A DNA stretch of 64,000 nucleotides, taken from Planctomycetota bacterium. GTDB lineage: Bacteria > Planctomycetota > J058 > JAJDCQ01. Position 1 is the first letter of the stretch; each line of letters starts with the position of its first letter. A program made the position numbers and the translations under genes. Where the stretch lies: contig JAJDCQ010000132.1 in NCBI GenBank assembly GCA_029260755.1, forward strand, positions 62,001-126,000, written 5' to 3'. Positions 27,829 to 37,570 of the stretch are shown piece after piece. Under the pieces are notes generated by a model. It made no database searches. It was not told where the DNA came from and worked only from the letters and a program-made list of their open reading frames with translations.

Positions 27829-30800
27829 CTATCGATCCGTCGGCGTGAGTCGCTCGGCGGCGTCGAAGACCTCGGTCCCGCGCACGCGGAGCCGGGTCGC
27901 CTCGTCGACGCGCTCGATGAGCTCGGCGGCGTCGCCCAGGATCGCGCCGAGGTCCCACAAGGTCACCGCCCCGCGTCCCGAGGCCGTCGCGACGAGGCGC
28001 CCGTCCGGGCTCCATCGCACGTCCGCGACGCCGGTCTCGTGCTCGAGCACGACGAGCTCGCGGCCGGAGTCGACGTCGAAGACCCGGGCGGTCCGATCAC
28101 TCGAGGCGGTCGCGATCCGCGTCTCGTCGGGGCTCCAGGCGACCGACCGGACATCGGCGCCGTGGGCCCGGAGGATCCGACGCACCCGACCCTCGACCGG
28201 GTCCCAGAGCCGAACCGTCCCGTCGACGCCCGCGGTCGCGAGCTCCCGGCCGTCGGGGCGCCAGCTCACCGAGCTGACCCAGCCGCGGTGTCCGAGGAGT
28301 GGAACGAGGTCGTGGGTGAGCAGGTTCCAGACGTGGACCTCGCCGAGCATCCCACCCCAGGCGAGTCGGTGGCCGGCGGCGTCGAACGTGATCGGTCCGT
28401 AGTACTCCTCCCGCCCGAAGACCGTCTGCATCGGCAGGAGGGCGCCCGGCGGCTCGAGCTGGTGGAGGTAGAGACCGTGACCGGACCCGCGGACGAAGAC
28501 CGCGTGCCGCAGGTCCGGCCCGAAGACCGGCGTCGGCTCGTGGGTCCACAGATCGAAGACCTCGTGGACGAGGGCCGCCGTCGCGACGTCCCAGATCCGC
28601 GCGCGCCGGTCCGGCCCGCCGGTGGCCAGGCGCCGGCCATCGTCGCTCCACGCCACCGTCCTCGCGCTGGTCTCGTGCGCCTCGATCACCGTCGGCTCGG
28701 CTTCGAGCTCATCGACCGACCAGACGCGGGCCTCTCCGTTCCTCAGCCCGGCGGCGAGGCGCCGACCCGACGGGTCCCAGGCGATGGCGTCCGCGCGCGC
28801 CGGAAGGGTGAGGACGGCCCCCTCCGGGTCGCCGCGCGGATCGACGATCCGGAGCTCCGGTCCGGTCCCCGCGATGGCCAGCCTCCCCTCGCGACCGAAG
28901 GCGAGCGCGGCCGTCTCGTTCGCTCCCTGCGCGGGCGCGACGGACCAGGCGAGGCGCGGGGCGGCGAGGTCCCAGACGCGGACCCGGCCGCCGGCCGTGC
29001 CGCTCGCGATCGCCCGCCCGTCCGGCGTGAAGGCGGCCGCCCGGGGCCGGTCGCCGGCGCGGAACGCGTCGATCGTCTCCCCTCGCCGGACGCTCCAGAC
29101 CCGGACGGTCCCATCGTCCGACGCCGAGACGATCCGCTCCCCCGCGGCGTCGAAGGCGAGCCCGCGGACGCGCGCGGTGTGACCCTCGAGCGTCGCGACC
29201 GGCGCCTCCTCGGGCCGCCCCTCGACGATGCGCCAGAGGATGACGCGGTCGGAAGCGGTGGCGAGGAGGCTCCCGTCAGGGCTCCAGGCGAGGCCCGCGG
29301 CGCCGACCTCGTCGTCGTGGTGCATCCACTCGGCGACGATCGACCGGTCGGCGAGGTCGATCACCGCGACGTTCGCCTCGTTGCTGTGCCAGCGCGTCGC
29401 CGCGAGCCAGCGGCCGTCGGGGGAGAAGCGCACCCGACCGACGGCGGTGGCGAGGACGACGGGCTCGAATCGATCCTCGAGCGTGTCCGGATCGCGGAGA
29501 CGGATGCGCATCGGGTAGTAGCCGGCCGTCGCGATCGTCCGGCCGTCGGGGCTCCAGTCGACGGTGAGGAGCGTCTGGCGCTCGCCCTCCGACCACGCGA
29601 GCCGCTCGCCGGTCTCGAGATCCCAGACGCCGACCCAGCTCCGCTCGTTCCGTCCGCCGACCGCGGCGACCCGGCCACCGTCCGGAGAGATCGCGAGGCT
29701 CACGCCCCAACGCCCGGCGTCGGCGCCCGCGACGCCGTCGAGACGCGGGAACGGCCGGTTCGCGAGCATCACGCCGGTCGCCGTGTCCCAGACGAGGAGC
29801 GCCTTGCTGCACGACACGACGCGCTCGCCATCGGGCGTGACCCGGAGGTCGCCGACCCAGCTCGCGTGTCCGTCGACGCGCGCGATCGACGTGCGTCGTC
29901 CCACGTCGAAGATCCGGAGGGCGCGGTCGCCTCCGCAGACCGCCAGCCGGGCTCCGGAGGGAGACCAGGCGAGCGAGGTGACCGCGCCCGCCGACTCGGC
30001 GATCGGGAGCTCGAACGGCGGCGTCGCCCCGGCGTCGAGCGTCCTGACCACGATCCCGCCGGCGCCATCTCCGATCGCGACTCGTCCGCGCTCGCGGTCG
30101 AACGCGATCGCCGTGGCCGGCGCCCGGTGATCGAGCCCGAGCGGGCGCGCCTCGCCGTCCGAAGGCTCGACGAGCCGAGCCGCGTCGTCCTCGATGACGA
30201 GGAGCGGCTCGCCCTCCCAGGCGTCTCCGGCGAACGCGGTTCGCTCCGCGACGTCCCACCGGGCGAGCTCCTCCACCCCGGCGGCGGCGAGTCTCTTCCC
30301 GTCTCGATCGAAGCCGAGGGCGAGCACCCCGCCCCTGAGACCCCGGAGCTCGAACGGATCCCGAAGGCCGGTGGGATCGATGACCCGGACGACGCCATCC
30401 TCGCCACCCGACGCGAGCCGGGCGCCGTCAGGCGACCAGGCGAGCGCCGAGACGGCTCCCTCGTGCCCCTCGATCGCCCCGACGACGCGGCCGCTCGCCA
30501 CGTCCCAGACCCGAACGAGGCCGAACCCACCGGTCGCGATGCGGTCGCCCGCCGGCGACCAGGCCACGACCCGGGCCGATCGCACCGACGAGACCCAACG
30601 CAGGCGACCCGCCCGGTCGAGAGAGCGGGCCAGAACGGAGCGCGCCGTCGCCCCGTCTAGCCGCGAGAGCGCGTGCGCGGCGAGGGCGGACGCCTCGGCG
30701 TGGCGCCCCTCGACGGCGCGATGGCCCGCCTTCTCCGCGAGAGCCTGCGCCAGCATCCGCTCGGTCCGGTCGAGGGCGATGGCGCGCTCGGACTCGGCGA

Positions 30801-32256
30801 CGGCCGCCCGATCGCGCGCCTCCTCGGCGGCGACGCGCTCGGCGCGCTCGGCGTCGCGGGCGCGGCGGGCGTCGTCGCGCTCGCGGCGGATGCTGCGGAG
30901 CGAGTAGATGCCGCCGGCGATCCCGAGGACGACGAGCGCGACGATCGAGACGGCCGCCACGGCGCTCGCGCCGGCCGCCGCCCGGTGCTTCCGCGCCCAA
31001 CGCCGCCACCGCTCCCGGCGACCGATCGGCCGCGCCGCGATCGCCTCGCCCTCGAGGTAGCGACCGAGGTCGTCCGCGAACGCGGCCGCCGACCCGTAGC
31101 GACGCTCGGGGTCCTTCTCGAGACACTTGAGGGTGATCGTCTCGAGGTCGGCGTGGATCGACGGGTCCTGCTGGCGCGGCGGGCGCGGCTCGTCGCGGAA
31201 GATCTTCGGCATCAGCTCGAGCATGCTCGACGCCTGAAAGGGAGGCTCGCCGACGAGGCCGTGGTAGAGGATGACGCCGAGGGCGTACACGTCGCTCCGC
31301 GGGCCGGTCGCCCTGACGTCCCCGTTCGCCTGCTCGGGAGCCATGTAGAGGGGCGTGCCGATCACCTGCCCCGTCTGGGTCAGGCCGCCCTCGACCGAGA
31401 GGTCGCGCGCCGCGCCGAAGTCGGTCAGGTGCGGTCGGTCCTGCTCATCGATGAGGACGTTCTGCGGCTTCACATCGCGGTGGACGACCGCGTGGGCGTG
31501 CGCGTGATCGAGGGCGACGGCGACCTCGCGCACGATCCGGGCGAGCCGCCGGCGTGCGATCCGCTCGCCGCCGCCGGGACCGTCCCCGAGGATGGCGTCG
31601 AGGGTGCCGCCGGGGATGAAGTCCATCACGATGAACGGTCGGCCGTCGTGATCGCCGACCTCGTGGACCGGGACGATCCCGGGGTGACGCAGCCTCGCGG
31701 TCGCCCGCGCCTCGCGGACGAAGCGCTCGACGGCGACCCGACTCGCGTCGGAGCGATCGAGGATCATCTTGATGGCGACGTCGCGACGCAGCGCCGGGTC
31801 GTGGCCGCGGAAGACGACGCCCATTCCCCCGCGCCCGAGCTCGCCCGAGATCTGGTAGCGTCCGATCCGACCGCCGACGCCCGGCGGGCCGGGCGACGCC
31901 GAAGGCGCTCCCGGCGTCCCGCTCGGCGCGCCGAAGGGGTGCGACCCCGAGGGCGGCGCGGTCGGGTAGCGGCCTGTCGGCGGCCGGGGCGGCGGCGGCG
32001 TCGCCCCGGGGAGGCGCCCCGAGCCCGGACGCGGCGGCGGACCTCGACCGGGCGCGAGCGTGGCCGACGCCGAGGCGTCCCCGATCTGCCGCAGTTGCTC
32101 GGGCGTGAGCAACCCGCGCTGGACGACCACCGCGGCCAGCGGCAGGGCCGAGGGCCCCCCGGCCGCCCGCTGGGCGTCGAGGCACTCGGCGAGCTGATGA
32201 TCGGAGAGCCTGCCGGAGGCGAGGAGGCTCGCCGCGAGGCGCTGCTCATCGTTCAA
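27829..32256 (-). CDS. Membrane Ser/Thr protein kinase with WD40 beta-propellers
   Basis: 1475 residues from TTG at 32256, chosen because GGGAG lies 7 bases upstream and the product begins with the short helical module (DEQRLAASLLASGRLSDHQL, LLTPEQLRQI; residues 2-58) seen in front of many planctomycete kinases and similar to the start of GspE/PilB-type proteins. A Pro/Gly linker leads to the kinase domain (about 133-402): GRGGMGVV (141-148), Lys163, HRDVKPQN (259-266), DFG (279-281), APE (306-308), intact. Membrane helix about 427-451, then a charged coiled coil (457-500). The remaining 900 residues contain at least a dozen WD40 repeats with WSPDG and VRVWD motifs, enough for two propellers. 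The DUF1304 gene follows at 17 bases. Confidence 0.93.
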   Translation of the reverse strand: MNDEQRLAASLLASGRLSDHQLAECLDAQRAAGGPSALPLAAVVVQRGLLTPEQLRQIGDASASATLAPGRGPPPRPGSGRLPGATPPPPRPPTGRYPTAPPSGSHPFGAPSGTPGAPSASPGPPGVGGRIGRYQISGELGRGGMGVVFRGHDPALRRDVAIKMILDRSDASRVAVERFVREARATARLRHPGIVPVHEVGDHDGRPFIVMDFIPGGTLDAILGDGPGGGERIARRRLARIVREVAVALDHAHAHAVVHRDVKPQNVLIDEQDRPHLTDFGAARDLSVEGGLTQTGQVIGTPLYMAPEQANGDVRATGPRSDVYALGVILYHGLVGEPPFQASSMLELMPKIFRDEPRPPRQQDPSIHADLETITLKCLEKDPERRYGSAAAFADDLGRYLEGEAIAARPIGRRERWRRWARKHRAAAGASAVAAVSIVALVVLGIAGGIYSLRSIRRERDDARRARDAERAERVAAEEARDRAAVAESERAIALDRTERMLAQALAEKAGHRAVEGRHAEASALAAHALSRLDGATARSVLARSLDRAGRLRWVSSVRSARVVAWSPAGDRIATGGFGLVRVWDVASGRVVGAIEGHEGAVSALAWSPDGARLASGGEDGVVRVIDPTGLRDPFELRGLRGGVLALGFDRDGKRLAAAGVEELARWDVAERTAFAGDAWEGEPLLVIEDDAARLVEPSDGEARPLGLDHRAPATAIAFDRERGRVAIGDGAGGIVVRTLDAGATPPFELPIAESAGAVTSLAWSPSGARLAVCGGDRALRIFDVGRRTSIARVDGHASWVGDLRVTPDGERVVSCSKALLVWDTATGVMLANRPFPRLDGVAGADAGRWGVSLAISPDGGRVAAVGGRNERSWVGVWDLETGERLAWSEGERQTLLTVDWSPDGRTIATAGYYPMRIRLRDPDTLEDRFEPVVLATAVGRVRFSPDGRWLAATRWHSNEANVAVIDLADRSIVAEWMHHDDEVGAAGLAWSPDGSLLATASDRVILWRIVEGRPEEAPVATLEGHTARVRGLAFDAAGERIVSASDDGTVRVWSVRRGETIDAFRAGDRPRAAAFTPDGRAIASGTAGGRVRVWDLAAPRLAWSVAPAQGANETAALAFGREGRLAIAGTGPELRIVDPRGDPEGAVLTLPARADAIAWDPSGRRLAAGLRNGEARVWSVDELEAEPTVIEAHETSARTVAWSDDGRRLATGGPDRRARIWDVATAALVHEVFDLWTHEPTPVFGPDLRHAVFVRGSGHGLYLHQLEPPGALLPMQTVFGREEYYGPITFDAAGHRLAWGGMLGEVHVWNLLTHDLVPLLGHRGWVSSVSWRPDGRELATAGVDGTVRLWDPVEGRVRRILRAHGADVRSVAWSPDETRIATASSDRTARVFDVDSGRELVVLEHETGVADVRWSPDGRLVATASGRGAVTLWDLGAILGDAAELIERVDEATRLRVRGTEVFDAAERLTPTDR

Positions 32257-32464
32257 GGCGCGTCTCCCGATGCAGCCTCGCTCACCACCCGGCTGGCCCG
32301 CAAGCCGCTCCGATCCGCTTCCTCGAGGGTCCCCCGACCTCGCAGACCGTTCGCCGACGCGCGGTGGCGCCTCGCTGCCGATCGCCGTAGGCTGGCGGGG
32401 TCGACCGCCCGCCGCGACGCCCCCCTCACCGCGCGTCGCGCCTCCCCCGACCGAGCCCACGGAC

Positions 32465-33886
32465 ATGAGCGGCGAGCCCCGACCCGCCGACAGCCAGGCC
32501 GCCCGGACGCCCATCCCGCTCGGCCGCCGGCTCGCCTACGCCACGCCGGCGATCTCGCTCGCCCTGGTCGGCATCCCGCTCTACGTCACGATCCCGAAGT
32601 TCTACACCGACGTCGTCGGCGCCGACATCGTCGTCGTCGGCGCGCTCCTTCTGGGAGTCCGCATCTTCGACGCGGTGAGCGATCCGGTCGTCGGCACGCT
32701 GTCGGACCGGACCACCTCGCGCCTCGGGCGGCGGCGCCCGTGGATCGCCGCCGGCGCGCCGCTCCTCGCCCTCGCCACCCTCGCCCTGTTCTCGCCGCCG
32801 ACGCTCACCGCCGGCGCCGCCGCGATCTGGTTCGGCTTCAGCGTCTTCGCCGTCTTCTTCTTCTGGACGGTGATCGCCGTTCCCTACGAGGCGCTCGGGC
32901 CCGAGCTCACCTTCGACTACGACGAGCGGACGAGCCTCCTCGGGCTGCGCGACGGCTTCCTCATCCTCGGAACGCTCGGCGCTGCCGCCTCGCCGGCCCT
33001 CGTCGCGCTGGCTCTCGGGCTCGGCTCGACCGCCGCCGACGAACGAACGCGCTTCACCGTCGTCGCCTGGCTCTACGCGGCCGCCGTGATCGTGACGTGC
33101 GCGATCGGCTTCCTCGGTCTCCGCGAGCCGACGCGGCCGGCGCCCCCCGAGACGCCGACGGCCACGACGGGCGGCGGCTGGCTCGGGACGCTCCGCAACC
33201 GCCCGTTCGCGATCCTCCTCGCGAGCTACACCGTGAACGCGATCGGGAGTAACCTGCCCGGCCTGCTCATCCCCTACTACATCGCCTACATCCTCGGCGG
33301 CGGCACGGCCGAGCTCTATCTCCTCATCTACTTCGTCGCCGGGATCCTGATGCTCCCGGTCTGGGTGCGCCTCTCCCAGCGGTTCGAGAAGAAGAACGTC
33401 TGGATTGCCGCCGCCGTCGTGAACACCGGCTCGTTCGCCCTCGTGTTCCTCCTCGGTCCGGGCGACCACACCGCCTACGGCGTCCTCGTCGCCTTCTCCG
33501 GCCTCGGCTTCGGCGCGACGATCGTGCTCCCGAACTCGATGCAGGCCGACGTCATCGACTACGAGCACTGGCGGACCGGCGAGCGACGCGAGGGACGGCT
33601 GATCGGCATCTGGGCGATCGCCCGCAAGCTCGCCGCGGCGCTCGGCGCCGGCCTCGCGTTGCCGGTGCTCGGCCTCGCGGGCTACGTGCCGAACGTCGAG
33701 CAGACCGAGACGGTCCGCCTCGTCCTGCGCGTCCTCTACGCCGGCGTCCCGTGCGTCTGCAGCGTCCTCGGCATGCTGATCGTCATCACCTACCCGATCG
33801 ACCGGGCCGCCCACACCCGGATCCTCGCCGCGGTCGCCGCCCGCGCCGCGGGGCGCCGCACCGAGGACCCGCTCGCCTCCGTCTAG
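32465..33886 (+). CDS. GPH/MelB-type MFS sugar transporter
   Basis: 473 residues with about twelve membrane helices. The sequence IFDAVSDPVVGTLSDRTTSR near residue 70 is the signature loop of glycoside-pentoside-hexuronide (GPH) cation symporters, and ADVIDYEHWRTGERREG near 360 is a second conserved loop of that family, with its acidic and Arg residues. It probably couples Na+ or H+ to uptake of a sugar or a related compound; the substrate cannot be told from the sequence, and no sugar-catabolic gene is next to it. It is divergent from the WD40 kinase gene; the ATG at 32465 follows a Pro-rich non-coding-like stretch and leads directly into the first helix. Confidence 0.9.
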   Translation: MSGEPRPADSQAARTPIPLGRRLAYATPAISLALVGIPLYVTIPKFYTDVVGADIVVVGALLLGVRIFDAVSDPVVGTLSDRTTSRLGRRRPWIAAGAPLLALATLALFSPPTLTAGAAAIWFGFSVFAVFFFWTVIAVPYEALGPELTFDYDERTSLLGLRDGFLILGTLGAAASPALVALALGLGSTAADERTRFTVVAWLYAAAVIVTCAIGFLGLREPTRPAPPETPTATTGGGWLGTLRNRPFAILLASYTVNAIGSNLPGLLIPYYIAYILGGGTAELYLLIYFVAGILMLPVWVRLSQRFEKKNVWIAAAVVNTGSFALVFLLGPGDHTAYGVLVAFSGLGFGATIVLPNSMQADVIDYEHWRTGERREGRLIGIWAIARKLAAALGAGLALPVLGLAGYVPNVEQTETVRLVLRVLYAGVPCVCSVLGMLIVITYPIDRAAHTRILAAVAARAAGRRTEDPLASV

Positions 33887-33982
33887 ACGCCCGGCCGTCG
33901 ATCCTCCTCGCACGGTCGGCTTGACCGCTCCGCCGGTTGGGGGGAAGCTCGTGAGCGTGACGAGCGGGGCACCCAGAGCGGC

Positions 33983-36670
33983 GTGACGACGACCGGCGGC
34001 GACCTCATCGGCCAGCGCCTCGGCGCCTGCACGATCGTGGCGAAGCTCGGCGCCGGCGCGATGGGCATCGTCTACCGGGCGACCCACGACGAGCACGGCG
34101 ACGTGGTCGTCAAGACCGTCATGCCCGAGTTCCAGGCGCGGGGCGACATGGCCCGCCGCTTCAAGCGCGAGGCGGAGGCGGCCCGCCGCATCGACGGGCG
34201 CCACGTCGTCCGCGGCTACGGCCTCGAGGAGGCGAACGGGCTCCAGCTCCTCGTCCAGGAGTTCGTGCCCGGCGGCGATGTCGAGGGGCTCATCCGCAAG
34301 CGCGGCGGGAGGCTCGACCTCGCCGACGCTCTCCGCGTCGCCCGCGACGTCGCCCTCGGCCTGGCCTCGGCCCACGCGGCCGGGCTCGTCCACCGCGACC
34401 TCAAGCCGGGGAACGTGTTCCTCGACGAAGAGGGCCGTGGAAAGATCGGCGACCTCGGCCTCGTCCTCCAGGTCGACGGCGAGCCGATCGACGGCAAGAC
34501 GATCCTGACGAAGAAGGGCCAGGCCCTCGGCACGCCCTACTTCATGGCGCCCGAGCAGTGGACGGGCGCCCACGACGTCGACGCGCGCGCCGACCTCTAC
34601 GCCCTCGGCGTGATGATCCACGCGATGCTGAGCGGGCAGTTTCCGTTCGCCGGCGACTCGGTCTCATCGCTCATGAAGGCGCACCTGACCGACGCGCCGC
34701 TGCCGCTCGGAAGCCACCTCCCGTCGGTCCCCGAGCCGGTCGAGAGCCTCGTCCTGCGTCTCCTCGCGAAGGACCGCGAGGATCGACCGGCCGCGGCCGC
34801 GGACGTCGCCGACGAGATCGGACGGATCGCCGACGCGCTCGGCATCGGCGCCGCGGTGCGCGGCGCCGCCGAGCTCGACGGCACGGTGATCGACGCAGGA
34901 ACCCCCGTCGCCGCGCAGCCGGCGAGCGACCCCGCCACCGGCTCGGGCGCCCCGTCCCCCGGGGACGCGCCCCCGGCGACGGCGATCGCTCCGGCGCCGG
35001 GCCTCCCCGGCGTCGGCGAGACGATCGGCGACCGGTTCCGGGTCGAGGCGATCCTCGGCCAGGGCGGGATGGGCGTCGTCTATCGCGGCCGCCACCAGCT
35101 CCTCGACGAGGACTTCGCGGTCAAGCTCATCCACGCCGAGCTCGCCGCGCGGCCCGAGTTCCGGCAGCGCTTCCTCCGCGAAGCGAGGGCGCTGATGAGC
35201 TTCGTCCACAAGGGCGCGGTCAGCCTGCGTGAGTTCGGCGAGCACGAGGGCAGCCTCTACATGGCGATGGACTACGTCGAAGGGCGCACCCTCGGCGCGC
35301 TCCTCGCCGAGCAGGGCCCGTTCGATCAGGACCGCGCCCTGGAGCTCGCCTGCCAGGTCCTGCCGTGTCTCGAGGAGGCCCACGCGGCCGGCCTCGTCCA
35401 TCGCGACCTCAAGCCGGCGAACCTCCTCGTCGAGGACGGCGGCGGCGCGCTCACGATCAAGATCCTCGACTTCGGGATCGCGAAGATCCTCGAGGACGAC
35501 GACGCGGCCGCCACCGCGACGCTGACCGGCACCGGCGTCTCGATCGGCACGCCCCACTACATGTCGCCCGAGCAGGACGCCGGCGACCCGGTCGACGGCC
35601 GGAGCGATCTCTACTCGTTCGCGACGCTCCTCTACGAGGCGCTCGCCGGGCGGAAGCCGCTCGACGCCGAGACAGCCCGGAAGCTCCGCTACAAGATCCA
35701 GATGCAGGCGCCCGACCCGCTCGCGAGCGCGGCCGCGGGCCGGGTGACCGAGGCGTTCGCCGACGCCGTGATGGCGGCGCTCGCGAAGGACCCCGACGAC
35801 CGACCGGCGGGCCCGGCGACCTGGCTCGCGTCGCTCGAGGCGGCCGCGGCCCCGGCGCGTTCGACGACGACGCGGCCGCCGACGAAGGCGCGGCCGAAGG
35901 CCGCCCCGACCGCGCGCGCCGAGACGTGGACCGTCGCGGCCCCGGCGAACGAGCCGGCGGCGCCGCCGGCCCGCGAGAGGACCCGACGTCGCCGCGACGA
36001 GGAGGGACCGAGGCGCCGGCGCCGGGAGGAAGCCGGCGAGAGGGCCGAGACGCACGCTCCGGCGGCCGGCTCGACCCTGCTGAAGATCGCGTTGCTCGGA
36101 ATCGGCTGCCTCGCGTCGGTCTTCGTGCTCGCCGTCGTCGTCGCGATCGCGATCCCGAGCCTGCTCTCCTCACGGCTCGAGGCCAACGAGACGATGGCCA
36201 TCTCGAGCCTGCGAACGATCACGACCTGCCAGTACCAGTTCCGGGAGTCGGGCCGGGGCCCCGACGGCAGCTTCGCCTTCGGCACGCTCGACCAGCTCGG
36301 CGAGGCCGACCTGCTCGACCACGAGCTCGCGAGCGGCGAGAGGAGCGGCTATCGATTCGAGGTCGGGTTCGTCGACCCCGAGACGGGAGCCGAGAACCGC
36401 GAGCTGGCCTTCACGGTCATGGCGAGCCCGACTGAGCCCGACGTGACCGGGACCCGCTGGTTCTACGTCGACCACGAGGGCGTCATCACCGAGAGCTTCG
36501 ACGGCCCCGCCGGGCCGTACGACCCTCCGATCGACGGGTCGCCGGGCCGCGAGCCGGTCGTCGTCAAGCCGCCCGACCCCGTGGACGAGGCGGAGATGCG
36601 GTTCCGAGAGAGGGTCGGCCTCGCCGAGCGCAAGGCGCTCGGCACGGATGAGGGAGACGGGAAGCGATGA
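33983..36670 (+). CDS. Tandem double Ser/Thr kinase fused to a pilin-like extracellular domain
   Basis: 895 residues, GTG start. Kinase domain 1 (about 15-285): GAGAMGIV (23-30), Lys44, HRDLKPGN (137-144), but DLG (157-159) instead of DFG, and APE (189-191). Kinase domain 2 (about 352-620): GQGGMGVV (359-366), Lys381, HRDLKPAN (473-480), DFG (496-498), SPE (528-530). A basic, Arg-rich linker leads to a membrane helix (about 699-722). The segment directly after it, AIAIPSLLSSRLEANETMAI, then SSLRTITTCQ and later SGYRFEVGFVD, TGTRWFYVDHEGVI, follows the order found in type IV pilin/pseudopilin-like proteins of planctomycetes. The processing motif GFTLIE is absent, so it is a fixed domain rather than a secreted pilin. 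The next gene overlaps it by 4 bases (ATGA). Confidence 0.9.
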   Translation: MTTTGGDLIGQRLGACTIVAKLGAGAMGIVYRATHDEHGDVVVKTVMPEFQARGDMARRFKREAEAARRIDGRHVVRGYGLEEANGLQLLVQEFVPGGDVEGLIRKRGGRLDLADALRVARDVALGLASAHAAGLVHRDLKPGNVFLDEEGRGKIGDLGLVLQVDGEPIDGKTILTKKGQALGTPYFMAPEQWTGAHDVDARADLYALGVMIHAMLSGQFPFAGDSVSSLMKAHLTDAPLPLGSHLPSVPEPVESLVLRLLAKDREDRPAAAADVADEIGRIADALGIGAAVRGAAELDGTVIDAGTPVAAQPASDPATGSGAPSPGDAPPATAIAPAPGLPGVGETIGDRFRVEAILGQGGMGVVYRGRHQLLDEDFAVKLIHAELAARPEFRQRFLREARALMSFVHKGAVSLREFGEHEGSLYMAMDYVEGRTLGALLAEQGPFDQDRALELACQVLPCLEEAHAAGLVHRDLKPANLLVEDGGGALTIKILDFGIAKILEDDDAAATATLTGTGVSIGTPHYMSPEQDAGDPVDGRSDLYSFATLLYEALAGRKPLDAETARKLRYKIQMQAPDPLASAAAGRVTEAFADAVMAALAKDPDDRPAGPATWLASLEAAAAPARSTTTRPPTKARPKAAPTARAETWTVAAPANEPAAPPARERTRRRRDEEGPRRRRREEAGERAETHAPAAGSTLLKIALLGIGCLASVFVLAVVVAIAIPSLLSSRLEANETMAISSLRTITTCQYQFRESGRGPDGSFAFGTLDQLGEADLLDHELASGERSGYRFEVGFVDPETGAENRELAFTVMASPTEPDVTGTRWFYVDHEGVITESFDGPAGPYDPPIDGSPGREPVVVKPPDPVDEAEMRFRERVGLAERKALGTDEGDGKR

Positions 36671-37569
36671 CGAGACGCCGACGCCTGCACCTCGCCGCCG
36701 CGCTCGCCGTCCTCGTCGTCGTCGCCGGCGTCGGGCTGCCCGACGCCACGGTCCGCGACGCGCGGGGCGGCGTCGTCGTCCTGAAGAACGGGGAGGTGCT
36801 CGTCGGGCGAATCCGCGCCGAGGAGATCGACGCGGAGGCGGTCACGGTCCGCTGGCCCTACAAGGACCGGACCGACCGGGGCCAGCTCGAGATTCCCCGT
36901 TTCCGGATCCGCTGGTTCGACGCCGAGGCCGACGCGCCGACCGACGAGTACTGGGCGCGGCACGCCGACGAGACGATCGACGAGCGCTTCCACCACGCCC
37001 GCGCCATGTGGCAGATCCGGAACATGGGCGTCGAGAAGCCGGCCGACGAAGAGCCCGCCATCGACCCGAAGCTCCTCGCGCCCGACGAGGGCCCCGACGC
37101 GCCGACGCTGTCGGTCACCCCGTTCCTCGGCGAGGGATACGTGATCAACGCGCCGTCGGGCTGGACGACCACCTACGAGGACGAGGTCGCCGTCTTCGAG
37201 GCGCCCGGCGAGGTCGGCGGTTACCGCCCGCGCATCCAGACCTTCTCTCTCCCGTCGGCCGGGGTCGAGATCGATGAGCAGCGACGCTGGCTCCTCGAGG
37301 AGCTGGCCGCGGCGGCCGGCCCGGACGAGCGCTTCGAGGTGCGCGCGTCGTCGCCGCTCCACGAGCGCAGCGGTGGCGTCGACCTCATCATCGAGACGCT
37401 GACCGAGCGCGACGGGCGCCGGATCGCGGCGCTTCGAGTCGTCCTCTTCCGGGAGCGGCGGACCTACCTCTTCACGGCGTACGCCGCCGAGAGCGCGTTC
37501 GAGTCGAGGCGCCCGCTCTTCGAGGCGGTCCGCCGCACGTTCGGCCCGATCGACGAGGGTGGGAAGTGA
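36667..37569 (+). CDS. Exported protein with N-terminal VxLxxGxxxxGxI domain
   Basis: 300 residues. A signal peptide (about 1-33) is followed by a beta domain, GGVVVLKNGEVLVGRIRAEE (about 34-53), of the same kind as in the proteins at 13027 and 19249. The second half (about 125-300) resembles small alpha/beta domains of the PsbP/DUF1795 type in its pattern (GYVINAPSGWTTTYEDEVAV near 134, then YLFTAYAAESAFESRRPLFE near 275), but this is tentative. The start codon overlaps the stop of the tandem kinase by 4 bases, so translation is probably coupled, and the product is a candidate partner or target of that kinase's extracellular part. Confidence 0.8.
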   Translation: MTRRRRLHLAAALAVLVVVAGVGLPDATVRDARGGVVVLKNGEVLVGRIRAEEIDAEAVTVRWPYKDRTDRGQLEIPRFRIRWFDAEADAPTDEYWARHADETIDERFHHARAMWQIRNMGVEKPADEEPAIDPKLLAPDEGPDAPTLSVTPFLGEGYVINAPSGWTTTYEDEVAVFEAPGEVGGYRPRIQTFSLPSAGVEIDEQRRWLLEELAAAAGPDERFEVRASSPLHERSGGVDLIIETLTERDGRRIAALRVVLFRERRTYLFTAYAAESAFESRRPLFEAVRRTFGPIDEGGK

Positions 37570-37570
37570 C

